Of a DNA stretch of 64,000 nucleotides, positions 1 through 6,844 are shown piece after piece. The stretch is taken from assembly GCF_001592755.1 (NCBI RefSeq), contig NZ_LUKF01000019.1:1-64000 (forward strand), written 5' to 3'. The notes beneath the pieces were generated by a model. The model saw nothing but the letters and a program-made list of their open reading frames with translations, was not told the origin of the DNA and did no database searches. The position numbers and the translations under genes are program-made. Positions within the stretch are counted from its first letter, which is position 1. Every line of letters begins with the position of its first letter. The stretch comes from Bdellovibrio bacteriovorus. GTDB lineage: Bacteria > Bdellovibrionota > Bdellovibrionia > Bdellovibrionales > Bdellovibrionaceae.

Positions 1-153
1 AAGAAGAGTAAGAAAGTTCTCTCTAAGAAAAGAGCATGGAGGCCAGGCCTCTAAAAAAACAGCGCACTTATCTCGGCGCAAAATTCGGTTTTCAATCGAC
101 GAGTCTTCCACTCATCTCCCCACCCAATTCAATCTCCACTCAACCATTAAATT

Positions 154-178
154 GAGGTCCGCCCGTAAGGGCGGCCTC
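154..178 (-). terminator. Possible distal terminator of the flagellin transcript
   Basis: A GC-rich stem (154-164 pairing with 169-178, one bulged base, GTAA loop) lies about 170 bases downstream of the flagellin stop. On the minus strand it is followed by AATTTAATGG, only a weak T-rich tail, so intrinsic termination is plausible but not certain. Confidence 0.35.
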
Positions 179-321
179 GGTCGCAGGAAACAGATCAAAT
201 TGTCAGCTCTAAACAGAGCTTGGGGGCTGTACACTCGGAACCGTCATTCACAGACGGTTCTCTTGAGGGTGATCTTGATCATTGAAGATAAGATCGGGAA
301 CCAAAGTCATTTCGTCACCAG

Positions 322-341
322 AGCTCTAGCAAGCTAGAGCT
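322..341 (-). terminator. Hairpin just after the flagellin stop
   Basis: A perfect 9-base inverted repeat AGCTCTAGC / GCTAGAGCT with a 2-base spacer begins 9 bases past the flagellin stop codon. It lacks a U-tract, so it may protect the 3' end of the mRNA rather than terminate transcription. Confidence 0.4.
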
Positions 342-349
342 TATCTGGA

Positions 350-1195
350 TTAAGAGAACGACTTGTTCAAGAGTCCAAGTGCTACGTTAGCTTGTTGGTT
401 CGCTTGTGCTAGTACGCTAGTACCTGCTTGCAACAAGATATTATTTCTAGTCATTTCAGATGTCTCTTCAGCTACATCCACATCTCTGATACGAGAGTTA
501 GCGGCTGACATGTTCTCAACTGAAACTTGGATATTCGAAACAGTTGATTGCAGACGATTTTGGATCGCACCGAAGTCTGCGCGCATCGCAGAGACACTCA
601 CGATCGCTGTATCAATCGCTGACAAAGCATTCTGTGCGGAAGCTTTATCGGCTACTGATGTCAGGTTCACTCCCAAAGCGGCAGAGTTTGCATCGGCTTT
701 AGAAGCATCGAAAGAGATACGGTCGATTTCAGGATTATTTCTAGTACCAACTTGGAAGTCCAAGATGGAGCCCACACCTGCTAACAACTGAGTTCCGTTG
801 AACTCTGTACCTTCAGAGATACGGTCGATCTCAGAGACCAACTGATCGTATTCCACATTCAGGAATTGTCTTTCTACAGGTCCGATAGTATCAGAAGCGG
901 CTTGTACAGCCAACTCTCTCAAACGAATCAAGATCGAAGAGATCTCATTCATTGAACCCTCTGCCACCTGGACTAGAGAGATACCATCTTGAGCATTTCG
1001 TGATGCTTGTTTTAAACCGCGAACCTGAGCTCTTAAGTTCTCAGAGATCGCTAGACCAGCGGCATCGTCACCGGCGCGGTTAATTCTGAATCCTGATGCA
1101 AGCTTTTCCATGCTCTTATCAAGACCAATCTTCGTTCCCCACAGAACTCTCTGTGCATTTAACGAAGCAGTGTTCGTGTTAATACGTAACCCCAT
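350..1195 (-). CDS. fliC: Flagellin
   Basis: Structural subunit of the flagellar filament, exported by the flagellar type III apparatus. The 281 residues contain the conserved N-terminal D0/D1 region (MGLRINTN start, LASGFRINRAGDDAAGLAI near residues 33-52, then RNAQDGISLVQVAEGSMNE) and the C-terminal D1/D0 region (IRDVDVAEETSEMTRNNILLQ ending in LGLLNKSFS). There is almost no variable D2/D3 insert, so this is a short flagellin. The ATG follows a very strong ribosome binding site (AAGGAGGAGG), which suits an abundant protein. Bdellovibrio genomes carry several flagellin paralogues, and this one has no flagellar neighbour in the window. The leader contains two consecutive hairpins (separate entry). 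Confidence 0.97.
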   Translation of the reverse strand: MGLRINTNTASLNAQRVLWGTKIGLDKSMEKLASGFRINRAGDDAAGLAISENLRAQVRGLKQASRNAQDGISLVQVAEGSMNEISSILIRLRELAVQAASDTIGPVERQFLNVEYDQLVSEIDRISEGTEFNGTQLLAGVGSILDFQVGTRNNPEIDRISFDASKADANSAALGVNLTSVADKASAQNALSAIDTAIVSVSAMRADFGAIQNRLQSTVSNIQVSVENMSAANSRIRDVDVAEETSEMTRNNILLQAGTSVLAQANQQANVALGLLNKSFS

Positions 1196-1466
1196 AATTC
1201 CTCCTCCTTGAAGATTTGCTGAGTTTCGATCCTTGAAACTCAGGGCACCATTCTTGGTACCATGGGTAGTTCATTCGCTTACCTTACTGATCGGTGTGTC
1301 TGAAAATTCCTAAAGTGATACGTCTCATTTTTTTACAAAACTAGCCCCCCGTCGAGGTTCACCTAAAGAAACAACCCTGCTCTCACGTACGCACTAAGCT
1401 ATTGAACTCGAAGCGAATTTTTTAATTTCTCATGACGACATAAACAATCTTCTGTATCGTAAATTC
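1196..1466. other. Divergent intergenic region, flagellin / binding-protein gene
   Basis: This holds the flagellin leader hairpins and presumably two divergent promoters. On the minus strand ACCGATCA (plus coordinates 1288-1295) matches 6 of 8 bases of the sigma-28 -10 element GCCGATAA, but no good -35 partner lies at the usual distance. No small gene was seen. Confidence 0.5.
1219..1261 (-). promoter_or_regulatory. Two tandem hairpins in the flagellin leader
   Basis: On the minus strand, just upstream of the ribosome binding site, lie two adjacent stem-loops. The first pairs 1219-1227 with 1235-1243 (CTGAGTTTC/GAAACTCAG, 9 perfect pairs, 7-base loop). The second pairs 1244-1250 with 1255-1261 (GGCACCA/TGGTACC, one mismatch that is a wobble in RNA). 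They sit between the likely promoter and the AGGAGG and could stabilise the mRNA or control its translation. Confidence 0.5.
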
Positions 1467-2225
1467 ATGCGAACATTTTTTTTGCTGATCTGTATTCTTG
1501 AGATTGTTTCAGTCGCAAACGCTACTTCTAAGAAGGAAGAGATTCATTTAGTAACGTTTGAAGCTCCCCCGTATCTCGGCGAAAAACTTCCTGAACACGG
1601 TGCCGGCGTCTACGCTCTAAGGGAAATTATTAAAAAAACGAACTTCACCCTGAAGGTCACCTTTGTTCCGCCATTAAGAGCCAAACAAATAGTTAATAAG
1701 GACGGTTACGCAGGTTTCTTTCCCGTGTCCTTAGCAAATCTGCCCAGCGGATTTAAGATGTCGCGTGTGTTTTATCGAACGCCATGGATGATAGCTGAAC
1801 GAAAGTCCAGTCCGATCCTATGGGAGAAAACTGTCGACCTTATTCCTTATAAAATCGGAAACGTTGCTGGGTATGATTTATATAAAGACCAACAGGAACT
1901 CGTTAATAAAAAGAAACTCCATGTAGAGTCGGCCTCAAATGATGAAGCCAACCTTCTTAAGCTCGCCAACAAACGCGTCGATCTTATCTTTATTGAAGCC
2001 GCGATGTTCGAGTTCCTGATGAAAACCAGTCCTCGCCTGAAACCCTTTCAGAAGGATCTGCAACTCAATCCCCGCATCGTCAACTTGGACGAATACGGAA
2101 TTGCGTTTAAGGACAACAAGCAAGCTCAAGAGCAGATGGCGGCCTTTAATAAGGCGATCACGGAAGAGCACTTCACCCGACTTATCAGTGAATATTTTAA
2201 GAAGCATCCCGCCTTAAACCCTTAG
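1467..2225 (+). CDS. Periplasmic solute-binding protein (SBP_bac_3-like)
   Basis: Secreted 252-residue protein resembling the extracellular solute-binding family 3 (amino acid or opine ABC receptors). Residues 1-19 form a signal peptide (MRTFFLLICILEIVSVANA). The mature part starts with a strand and ligand-loop pattern typical of the family (IHLVTFEAPPYLGEKLPEHGAG), and the C-terminal lobe has ANKRVDLIFIEAAMFEF followed by an IAFKDN segment. No transporter permease or ATPase is adjacent, so it may be an orphan receptor or sensor-like protein. Ligand is unknown. Confidence 0.75.
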   Translation: MRTFFLLICILEIVSVANATSKKEEIHLVTFEAPPYLGEKLPEHGAGVYALREIIKKTNFTLKVTFVPPLRAKQIVNKDGYAGFFPVSLANLPSGFKMSRVFYRTPWMIAERKSSPILWEKTVDLIPYKIGNVAGYDLYKDQQELVNKKKLHVESASNDEANLLKLANKRVDLIFIEAAMFEFLMKTSPRLKPFQKDLQLNPRIVNLDEYGIAFKDNKQAQEQMAAFNKAITEEHFTRLISEYFKKHPALNP

Positions 2226-2323
2226 AATCACGAATTTTTTGCAGGGCCCGCGTCGAACCTCTCTATATATAGGCGGGCTGTCGGGTGACCTCACCTAGAC
2301 CTAGGAACCGCCTTCTTGGACAA

Positions 2324-2351
2324 TTGACTTCTTCTTTGTAAACGTTAAATA
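2324..2351 (+). promoter_or_regulatory. Candidate sigma-70-type promoter of the HD-domain gene
   Basis: TTGACT at 2324-2329, a 16-base spacer and TAAATA at 2346-2351, about 30 bases before the start codon of the HD phosphohydrolase gene. The -35 is strong (5 of 6) and the -10 is moderate. Confidence 0.5.
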
Positions 2352-2380
2352 CATACTCGAAATGGCCCCAGGAGGAATAC

Positions 2381-3700
2381 ATGGAGATTCGCGATCCCGT
2401 CCACGGTTCGATTTACTACTCTGATCAAGAGGTCGCAGTTCTCGACACCGCGGAATACCAACGTCTTCGCGCGATCAAACAACTGGGTTATGCCGAGTTC
2501 AGTTTTCCTGGAGCAACTCACAATCGCTACATCCACTCTGTCGGAGTCGGCCACTTAGCCGGAGAAACTTTCGATGCGATTTTCCGCGTTTATCCATTTA
2601 CAAAGCCTTCAGTAAAAACTCGTTTTCGCCAGGTTTTAAGATTGGCAGCCCTTCTTCACGATGTGGGTCATGGCCCGTTGTCGCACACAACGGAACAAGT
2701 CATGCCTCATCTTTCAGAGCTGGATATCAAACTCTACAAAGAACAAGAACAGTACGGTGAAGAAGCTCACACGGTGATGAATCACAATCGTCGCGCGAAT
2801 CACGAAGACTACACCATCAAGTATGTCACGGATTCAAAGATCGCCGACACCATTCGCCAGCAGTTTCCTGAAATTGCGCCGATTCATGTTGCTTGCTTGA
2901 TCGATAAGGCCCTTCATTGCCCTGATGATTTCTTCGTGGACGGCGGTGTGGATTTCCGCCCCATCTTAAGTCAGTTGGTGTCGAGCGAGCTGGATGTGGA
3001 TCGCATGGACTACTTAGAGCGCGATTCTTATTTCTGCGGAACTAACTACGGAAAGATCGATTTATCCTGGATCATGCAAAACATGACGTTCTATCGTCGT
3101 GAAAATAAAATGTATTTAGCTTTAAATCGCCGGGCCCTTTATTCGTTCGATGATTTTTTGATTTCTCGTCATCACATGCATTTGATGGTGTACTGCCATC
3201 ACAAGAGCATTATCTATGAAGAGATGTTGAATCGTTATTTGACGTCACCAGATTGTACGTTCGTTCTTCCGGGCGATATCAATGAATACACTCGTTACAA
3301 CGATTACCGCTTGCATGAGCATTTGATCAGCGTAAGCAATCCTTGGGCTCAAAGAATCGCGCAAAGAAAGCCGTTTAAGGTTTTAATTGAGCAGCACAAT
3401 ACTTCGGAATCTGAAAAGCCAGAGATGATTAAAAAAGCGCTGGAGGCTGAAGGCCTGGAAGTGATTCGCACAAGCTCTAAAGCTCGTTTGTCTAAATATC
3501 ACACGGCTTCGCCCGAAGAGCGCGCCCTCCAGATTTACGTGGTTGATCAATACGATCGCTGGGCAAAAACAGCGCCTATCAATCAGACGACAGAAATCTT
3601 CCAACGCTATGAAGGTGCGCGTATTATCGACCGCATCTATGTCGCGCCAGAACAGATTCAAAAAGCAGATTCTATTTTAAAAGGACTGAAGCTCTCTTAA
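2381..3700 (+). CDS. HD-superfamily phosphohydrolase (SAMHD1/dGTPase-like)
   Basis: A 439-residue cytoplasmic metal-dependent phosphohydrolase. The HD metal motif is complete: His52 (RYIHS), His93-Asp94 (LLHDVGHGPLSH) and an Asp in the downstream LDVDRMDYLERDS segment (205-210). The opening IRDPVHGSI plus the FPGATHNRYIHSVGV stretch is typical of the SAMHD1/YdhJ branch, whose characterised members act on dNTPs or other nucleotides. The exact substrate cannot be read from sequence. A strong AGGAGG precedes the ATG. The gene stands alone and converges on the SDR-like gene, with a perfect palindrome over its stop codon. Confidence 0.88.
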   Translation: MEIRDPVHGSIYYSDQEVAVLDTAEYQRLRAIKQLGYAEFSFPGATHNRYIHSVGVGHLAGETFDAIFRVYPFTKPSVKTRFRQVLRLAALLHDVGHGPLSHTTEQVMPHLSELDIKLYKEQEQYGEEAHTVMNHNRRANHEDYTIKYVTDSKIADTIRQQFPEIAPIHVACLIDKALHCPDDFFVDGGVDFRPILSQLVSSELDVDRMDYLERDSYFCGTNYGKIDLSWIMQNMTFYRRENKMYLALNRRALYSFDDFLISRHHMHLMVYCHHKSIIYEEMLNRYLTSPDCTFVLPGDINEYTRYNDYRLHEHLISVSNPWAQRIAQRKPFKVLIEQHNTSESEKPEMIKKALEAEGLEVIRTSSKARLSKYHTASPEERALQIYVVDQYDRWAKTAPINQTTEIFQRYEGARIIDRIYVAPEQIQKADSILKGLKLS

Positions 3701-3709
3701 GAGAGCTTC
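3688..3709. terminator. Perfect palindrome over the HD-gene stop codon
   Basis: A perfect 22-base palindrome (arms GAAGCTCTC / GAGAGCTTC around TTAA) includes the TAA stop of the HD gene and lies 6 bases from the stop of the convergent SDR-like gene. A terminator shared by both genes is the likely role. There is no U-tract on the plus side and a short T-rich tract (CCTTTTA) on the minus side. Confidence 0.45.
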
Positions 3710-3715
3710 TAAAGA

Positions 3716-4474
3716 TTAAGTCAAAGAGATCACTTGACCGTTCACCGCGGCCCCGTACTGACTGACCAAGTATGTGATCGTGTTGGTGATCTTATCAGGC
3801 TCTGTGATTTTAAGATGCGGCTCTTTTTCTTTCAGCTTTTCAACTGCTTCTTTGATGGATTTAGCTTCAGGATGTTGAGCCAAAATAAATTCTTCCGTCA
3901 AACCCAGCTTCAAGCAGTTCACAGTGATATTGAATTCGGAAACCTGTTTTGCCAAAGTCTGAGCAAAAGGAACCAAAGCTCCACGAGCCCCTGCCATGAC
4001 TGGATCAGGATAGGATTCATTGAGAAGATATAAAATACGACCGCGTTTGCGATTCTTTAAAAAATTCAAAACTGCATGGGTCAACATCACCGAACTTTTA
4101 AAACCATGCAGCACTTCATCATCTAAGTGAGTCAGCGGATCGCCGATCTTAAAGCGGTTGGGTTTATTATAAACTTGAGCGTCAATGAAAAGATCTACGG
4201 AACCAAAAGATTGAGCGGCCGTACCGACTGCATCTTTGATATCTTCAGGCGTTTTCATCGGGGATTTAATACTTAAAGCGCGACCAAACTTTGGGTTGAT
4301 TTCGCGAGCGTCATTGATTTGATTGCAAAAGCGTTGGCTTCCGGCATTGTCAAAATCAAGCAGCACACAGTCCGAACCCATTTGCGTCAGACCCATCATC
4401 AAACTTTGCACCGTGGTGGTGAAAGGCCCGACGATCAGGGCCGTTCTTTCGCGCAGATTAAATCCGTTTTCCAT
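3716..4474 (-). CDS. SDR-fold protein with degenerate active site (probable pseudoenzyme)
   Basis: 252 residues from the chosen ATG at 4474, which lies 14 bases after the thiolase stop and behind AGAAAG; an upstream start at 4537 would overlap the thiolase. The fold resembles short-chain dehydrogenase/reductases: an N-terminal beta strand TALIVGP, the DVDLFID-type strand at 93-98, and the conserved C-terminal run GALVPFAQTLAKQV...ITVNCLKLG. Key residues have been replaced. The glycine-rich TGxxxGIG is GPFTTTVQ, NNAG is IDAQ, and the catalytic YxxxK is MAGAR (160-164). A FabI-type Tyr-x6-Lys is also absent. Translational linkage to a thiolase suggests a structural or regulatory role in acyl-CoA metabolism. 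Function is inferred. Confidence 0.7.
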   Translation of the reverse strand: MENGFNLRERTALIVGPFTTTVQSLMMGLTQMGSDCVLLDFDNAGSQRFCNQINDAREINPKFGRALSIKSPMKTPEDIKDAVGTAAQSFGSVDLFIDAQVYNKPNRFKIGDPLTHLDDEVLHGFKSSVMLTHAVLNFLKNRKRGRILYLLNESYPDPVMAGARGALVPFAQTLAKQVSEFNITVNCLKLGLTEEFILAQHPEAKSIKEAVEKLKEKEPHLKITEPDKITNTITYLVSQYGAAVNGQVISLT

Positions 4475-4488
4475 AGACTTCTTTCTGT

Positions 4489-5670
4489 CTAAATACGTTC
4501 GATGATGATGGCAATACCTTGACCGCCACCGATACAAGCTGAACCCAATGCGTACTTGGCATTACGACGGTGAAGTTCATAAACCAAGTGATTCATGATA
4601 CGAGTTCCCGAAGCTCCCAAGGGATGTCCTACGGCAATCGCGCCACCATTGACGTTGGTTTTTGCCGGATCCAGTTTTAACTCTTTTTCTACGGCTAAAT
4701 ACTGAGCTGCAAAAGCTTCATTCACTTCGACAAGATCCATTTGATCTAAAGTCATTCCCGCCTTTTGCAAAGCCAGTCTTGCGGCCGCAGCCGGTCCGAT
4801 CCCCATGATCGTAGGATCACATCCCACCGATGCATAGCTCACGATGCGAGCCATGGGTTTCATTCCCAATTCTTTGGCTTTTGATTCACTCATCAATAAA
4901 GAGCAAGCCGCACCATCAACGATTCCTGAAGCAGAAGCCGCCGTGACCAATCCGTCTTTTTTGAAAAGAGATTTCAAGGTAGAGACTTTTTCTAAAGTGG
5001 ATTCAGGTTTTGGATGTTCATCTTTATCGACGACCACTGTGCCTTTACGACTTTCCACCGAAACTGGACAAATTTCTTGCGCAAAATAACCTTTATCTAA
5101 GGCTGCTTTATAGCGCTGTTGAGATTGGATCGAGTACTTGTCAGACTGCTCGCGCGTGATGCCGTACTTCTCTCCCAAATTTTCCGCCGTGATCGCCATC
5201 GGCATTTTCGCGTAAGCGTCAGTTAATGCTGACGTCATAAGATCTTCAAGTTCGAAGTTCCCCATGCGCATTCCATCAAAGCGAACTTTGCGAGCAACAT
5301 AAGGAATTAAAGACATTTGCTCTACACCACCAGCCAGGACCGCAGTTGCTTCCCCACACTGGATCATTTGCATGGCGTTCACCCACGACTGAAATCCACT
5401 GCCACAAAGTCGATTGACTGCAAAAGCACCCACATGCACAGGGACACCGGTTTTAAGACCAATGTGACGAGGAAGATAGGCCGCGTCTGCACCAGACTGA
5501 ACCACGTTACCAAAAACAACGTGATCAATTTTTTCAGGTGATAATCCCGCTTGCTCAAGTGTCGCTTTGGCAGCAGCCACACCCAAATCAGTTGCCGATA
5601 CATCCTTCAGAGAGCCACCAAACCCACCAAAAGGAGTTCTTTTTCCAGAGATAAATACGATTTTTTCCAT
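4489..5670 (-). CDS. Acetyl-CoA C-acyltransferase (thiolase)
   Basis: 393-residue thiolase that condenses or cleaves acyl-CoA with CoA. Catalytic residues are all present: nucleophile Cys89 (NRLCGSGFQS), His349 (GGAIAVGHPLGASGTR) and Cys379 (GSACIGGGQG). Length and motifs fit the AtoB/PhaA/FadA group. The sequence alone does not separate a biosynthetic acetoacetyl-CoA thiolase from a beta-oxidation 3-ketoacyl thiolase. It is the first gene of a two-gene unit with the degenerate SDR protein. No hydratase or acyl-CoA dehydrogenase gene is nearby. Confidence 0.95.
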   Translation of the reverse strand: MEKIVFISGKRTPFGGFGGSLKDVSATDLGVAAAKATLEQAGLSPEKIDHVVFGNVVQSGADAAYLPRHIGLKTGVPVHVGAFAVNRLCGSGFQSWVNAMQMIQCGEATAVLAGGVEQMSLIPYVARKVRFDGMRMGNFELEDLMTSALTDAYAKMPMAITAENLGEKYGITREQSDKYSIQSQQRYKAALDKGYFAQEICPVSVESRKGTVVVDKDEHPKPESTLEKVSTLKSLFKKDGLVTAASASGIVDGAACSLLMSESKAKELGMKPMARIVSYASVGCDPTIMGIGPAAAARLALQKAGMTLDQMDLVEVNEAFAAQYLAVEKELKLDPAKTNVNGGAIAVGHPLGASGTRIMNHLVYELHRRNAKYALGSACIGGGQGIAIIIERI

Positions 5671-5749
5671 GCACTAAGGGTAGGCGCCAATCCTCGTTCG
5701 GTCAAATAACGAGGACGAAAGTCTAGGAAGAAATCCTAGAGCCCATGAT

Positions 5750-5905
5750 CTAAAGATCGAAAATTCTTTTATCACTATTATTATTTTGGCGGGCCTTATC
5801 GATGTCTTCCTGGTGCTTTTCAGGATTGGTTTCAGTCCCCGCTGGGGATTTTTCTTTTTTAGAAGGTTGTTGTTTTTCTTTATTTGAGTTCTTATCTGGC
5901 GCCAT
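5750..5905 (-). CDS. Small highly charged hypothetical protein (51 aa)
   Basis: A short gene encoding 51 residues, rich in Lys, Asp, Glu, Asn, Gln and Pro, with no hydrophobic segment: it starts MAPDKNSNKEKQQPSKKEKS and ends SDKRIFDL. The ATG at 5905 has GGAGG five bases upstream. An overlapping frame with an ATG at 5910 sits directly against the same GGAGG and encodes an implausible Arg/Ile-rich peptide, so the 51-residue frame is preferred. Predicted intrinsically disordered; function unknown. It lies between the thiolase gene and a secreted protein gene on the same strand. Confidence 0.6.
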   Translation of the reverse strand: MAPDKNSNKEKQQPSKKEKSPAGTETNPEKHQEDIDKARQNNNSDKRIFDL

Positions 5906-5962
5906 TTCATCCTCCGCTCTTGAAAGTCGAAAGCGAAACGTACGAAATAGTTATTTAGCTGA

Positions 5963-6505
5963 CTACCACGACCAAGCTACGCCGACCATCGAAAGGTCTT
6001 CGTCTTTATTGGCCTTATGGGTAACGAATAAATCTTTGTTGCGGTATTTTTCTTTTAAAACGATATCCGTCGCCGCGGCTTTCGCATCGTAATTAAATGC
6101 GGCCTTTAACCAGCCCGAATACTCAACCTTTGCCAGAGCCTGGAAAGCCTCCACACGGAATGAGAATTTATGACTTACGCCTTCTTTGCTAGAAGCCGGA
6201 ACGACAACATCGGTTTTTAACTTTTCTTGAGTTTGCTCAGCAAAGCGACCTAAAGCCGTTTCTTTCATCATACGAGAGTTAAACCACAATGAAAATCCAC
6301 GGTCGGCAATACGTCCAAGAACAGTTCCCTGGCTATCACCTTCTTTAAGATCGAGAGGAATCACTTTTGCCACATCGGACTTAGTGATCTTCGGAGTCAC
6401 ATTATCTTTAGGAATAATAAGTCTTTTAGTGGACTTCAAATCCACCTTGCCCAGGCAGGGACAAGTAAAACCTAATATTAAGAGACATGACATGATCAGC
6501 TTCAT
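5963..6505 (-). CDS. Secreted hypothetical protein (180 aa)
   Basis: I do not recognise a family. Residues 1-19 look like a signal peptide (MKLIMSCLLILGFTCPCLG), and the remainder is mixed alpha/beta with alternating hydrophobic segments near the C-terminus (HKFSFRVEAFQALAKVEYSGWLKAAFNYDAK, broken here for length: about 113-143; then LSMVGVAWSW at the end). The aromatic C-terminus could fit an outer-membrane or periplasmic location. It is preceded by a region shared with the divergent large secreted-protein gene. Confidence 0.6.
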   Translation of the reverse strand: MKLIMSCLLILGFTCPCLGKVDLKSTKRLIIPKDNVTPKITKSDVAKVIPLDLKEGDSQGTVLGRIADRGFSLWFNSRMMKETALGRFAEQTQEKLKTDVVVPASSKEGVSHKFSFRVEAFQALAKVEYSGWLKAAFNYDAKAAATDIVLKEKYRNKDLFVTHKANKDEDLSMVGVAWSW

Positions 6506-6844
6506 ACCTCACCTCTACTTCAAAGATTGTTCCATCCTCCTGCGTCCAAGTCCCATTACTTTGAAGATAATAAGCAAATGACAGCGGTTCTATTACGGTA
6601 GGGTCAAAAAGCGTCTAGAAAGCTCACGGGTGACAATCTTTCGCGAACAGGCCTTGGACTTGTTTCAAAACGAAGCGCTAGGGCATTGGGCTTGCACTAC
6701 GATTCCGCGAACGCGTCCGTCTTTTTTGAATGTGCAGGTGAAGTGTTGTGTTTCCAAGAACTTAGGACCACGACATGGATCGGAGTGCCTCAAAATGACA
6801 CGCAAAAAAAGTTACTTGGCGAAAAGTTTAACAATGGAGACTTT
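6506..6844. other. 339-base divergent intergenic region
   Basis: Lies between the minus-strand secreted protein and the plus-strand 738-residue secreted protein. Open frames enter it from 6630 and 6686, but neither has a ribosome binding site or resembles a protein, and the true downstream start is at 6845. I could not assign a -35/-10 pair or a stable RNA structure. It is long enough to hold regulatory sites or an unannotated short RNA. Confidence 0.5.

Larger units (their letters stand above)
1..349. other. Left-edge intergenic region, no convincing gene
   Basis: No credible coding region is visible. The stretch contains several inverted repeats: GAGGCC/GGCCTC at 39-51, a GC-rich hairpin at 154-178, AGCTCT/AGAGCT at 205-220, AACCGTC/GACGGTT at 239-259 and AGCTCTAGC/GCTAGAGCT at 322-341. 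A 61-residue open frame at 152-337 runs through these repeats, has no ribosome binding site and is probably not a gene. The hairpins nearest the flagellin stop probably form the 3' end of its transcript. Confidence 0.6.

Noticed and set aside
152-337. 61-residue open frame at the left edge
   Set aside because: Runs through several inverted repeats, no ribosome site and a composition unlike a protein.
1288-1295. Sigma-28 promoter for flagellin
   Set aside because: The -10-like element is fair, but no matching -35 element lies at the right distance; not listed as a promoter.
5674-5910. 78-residue open frame on the minus strand
   Set aside because: Its ATG touches the GGAGG, the product is implausible, and a better frame with correct spacing overlaps it.
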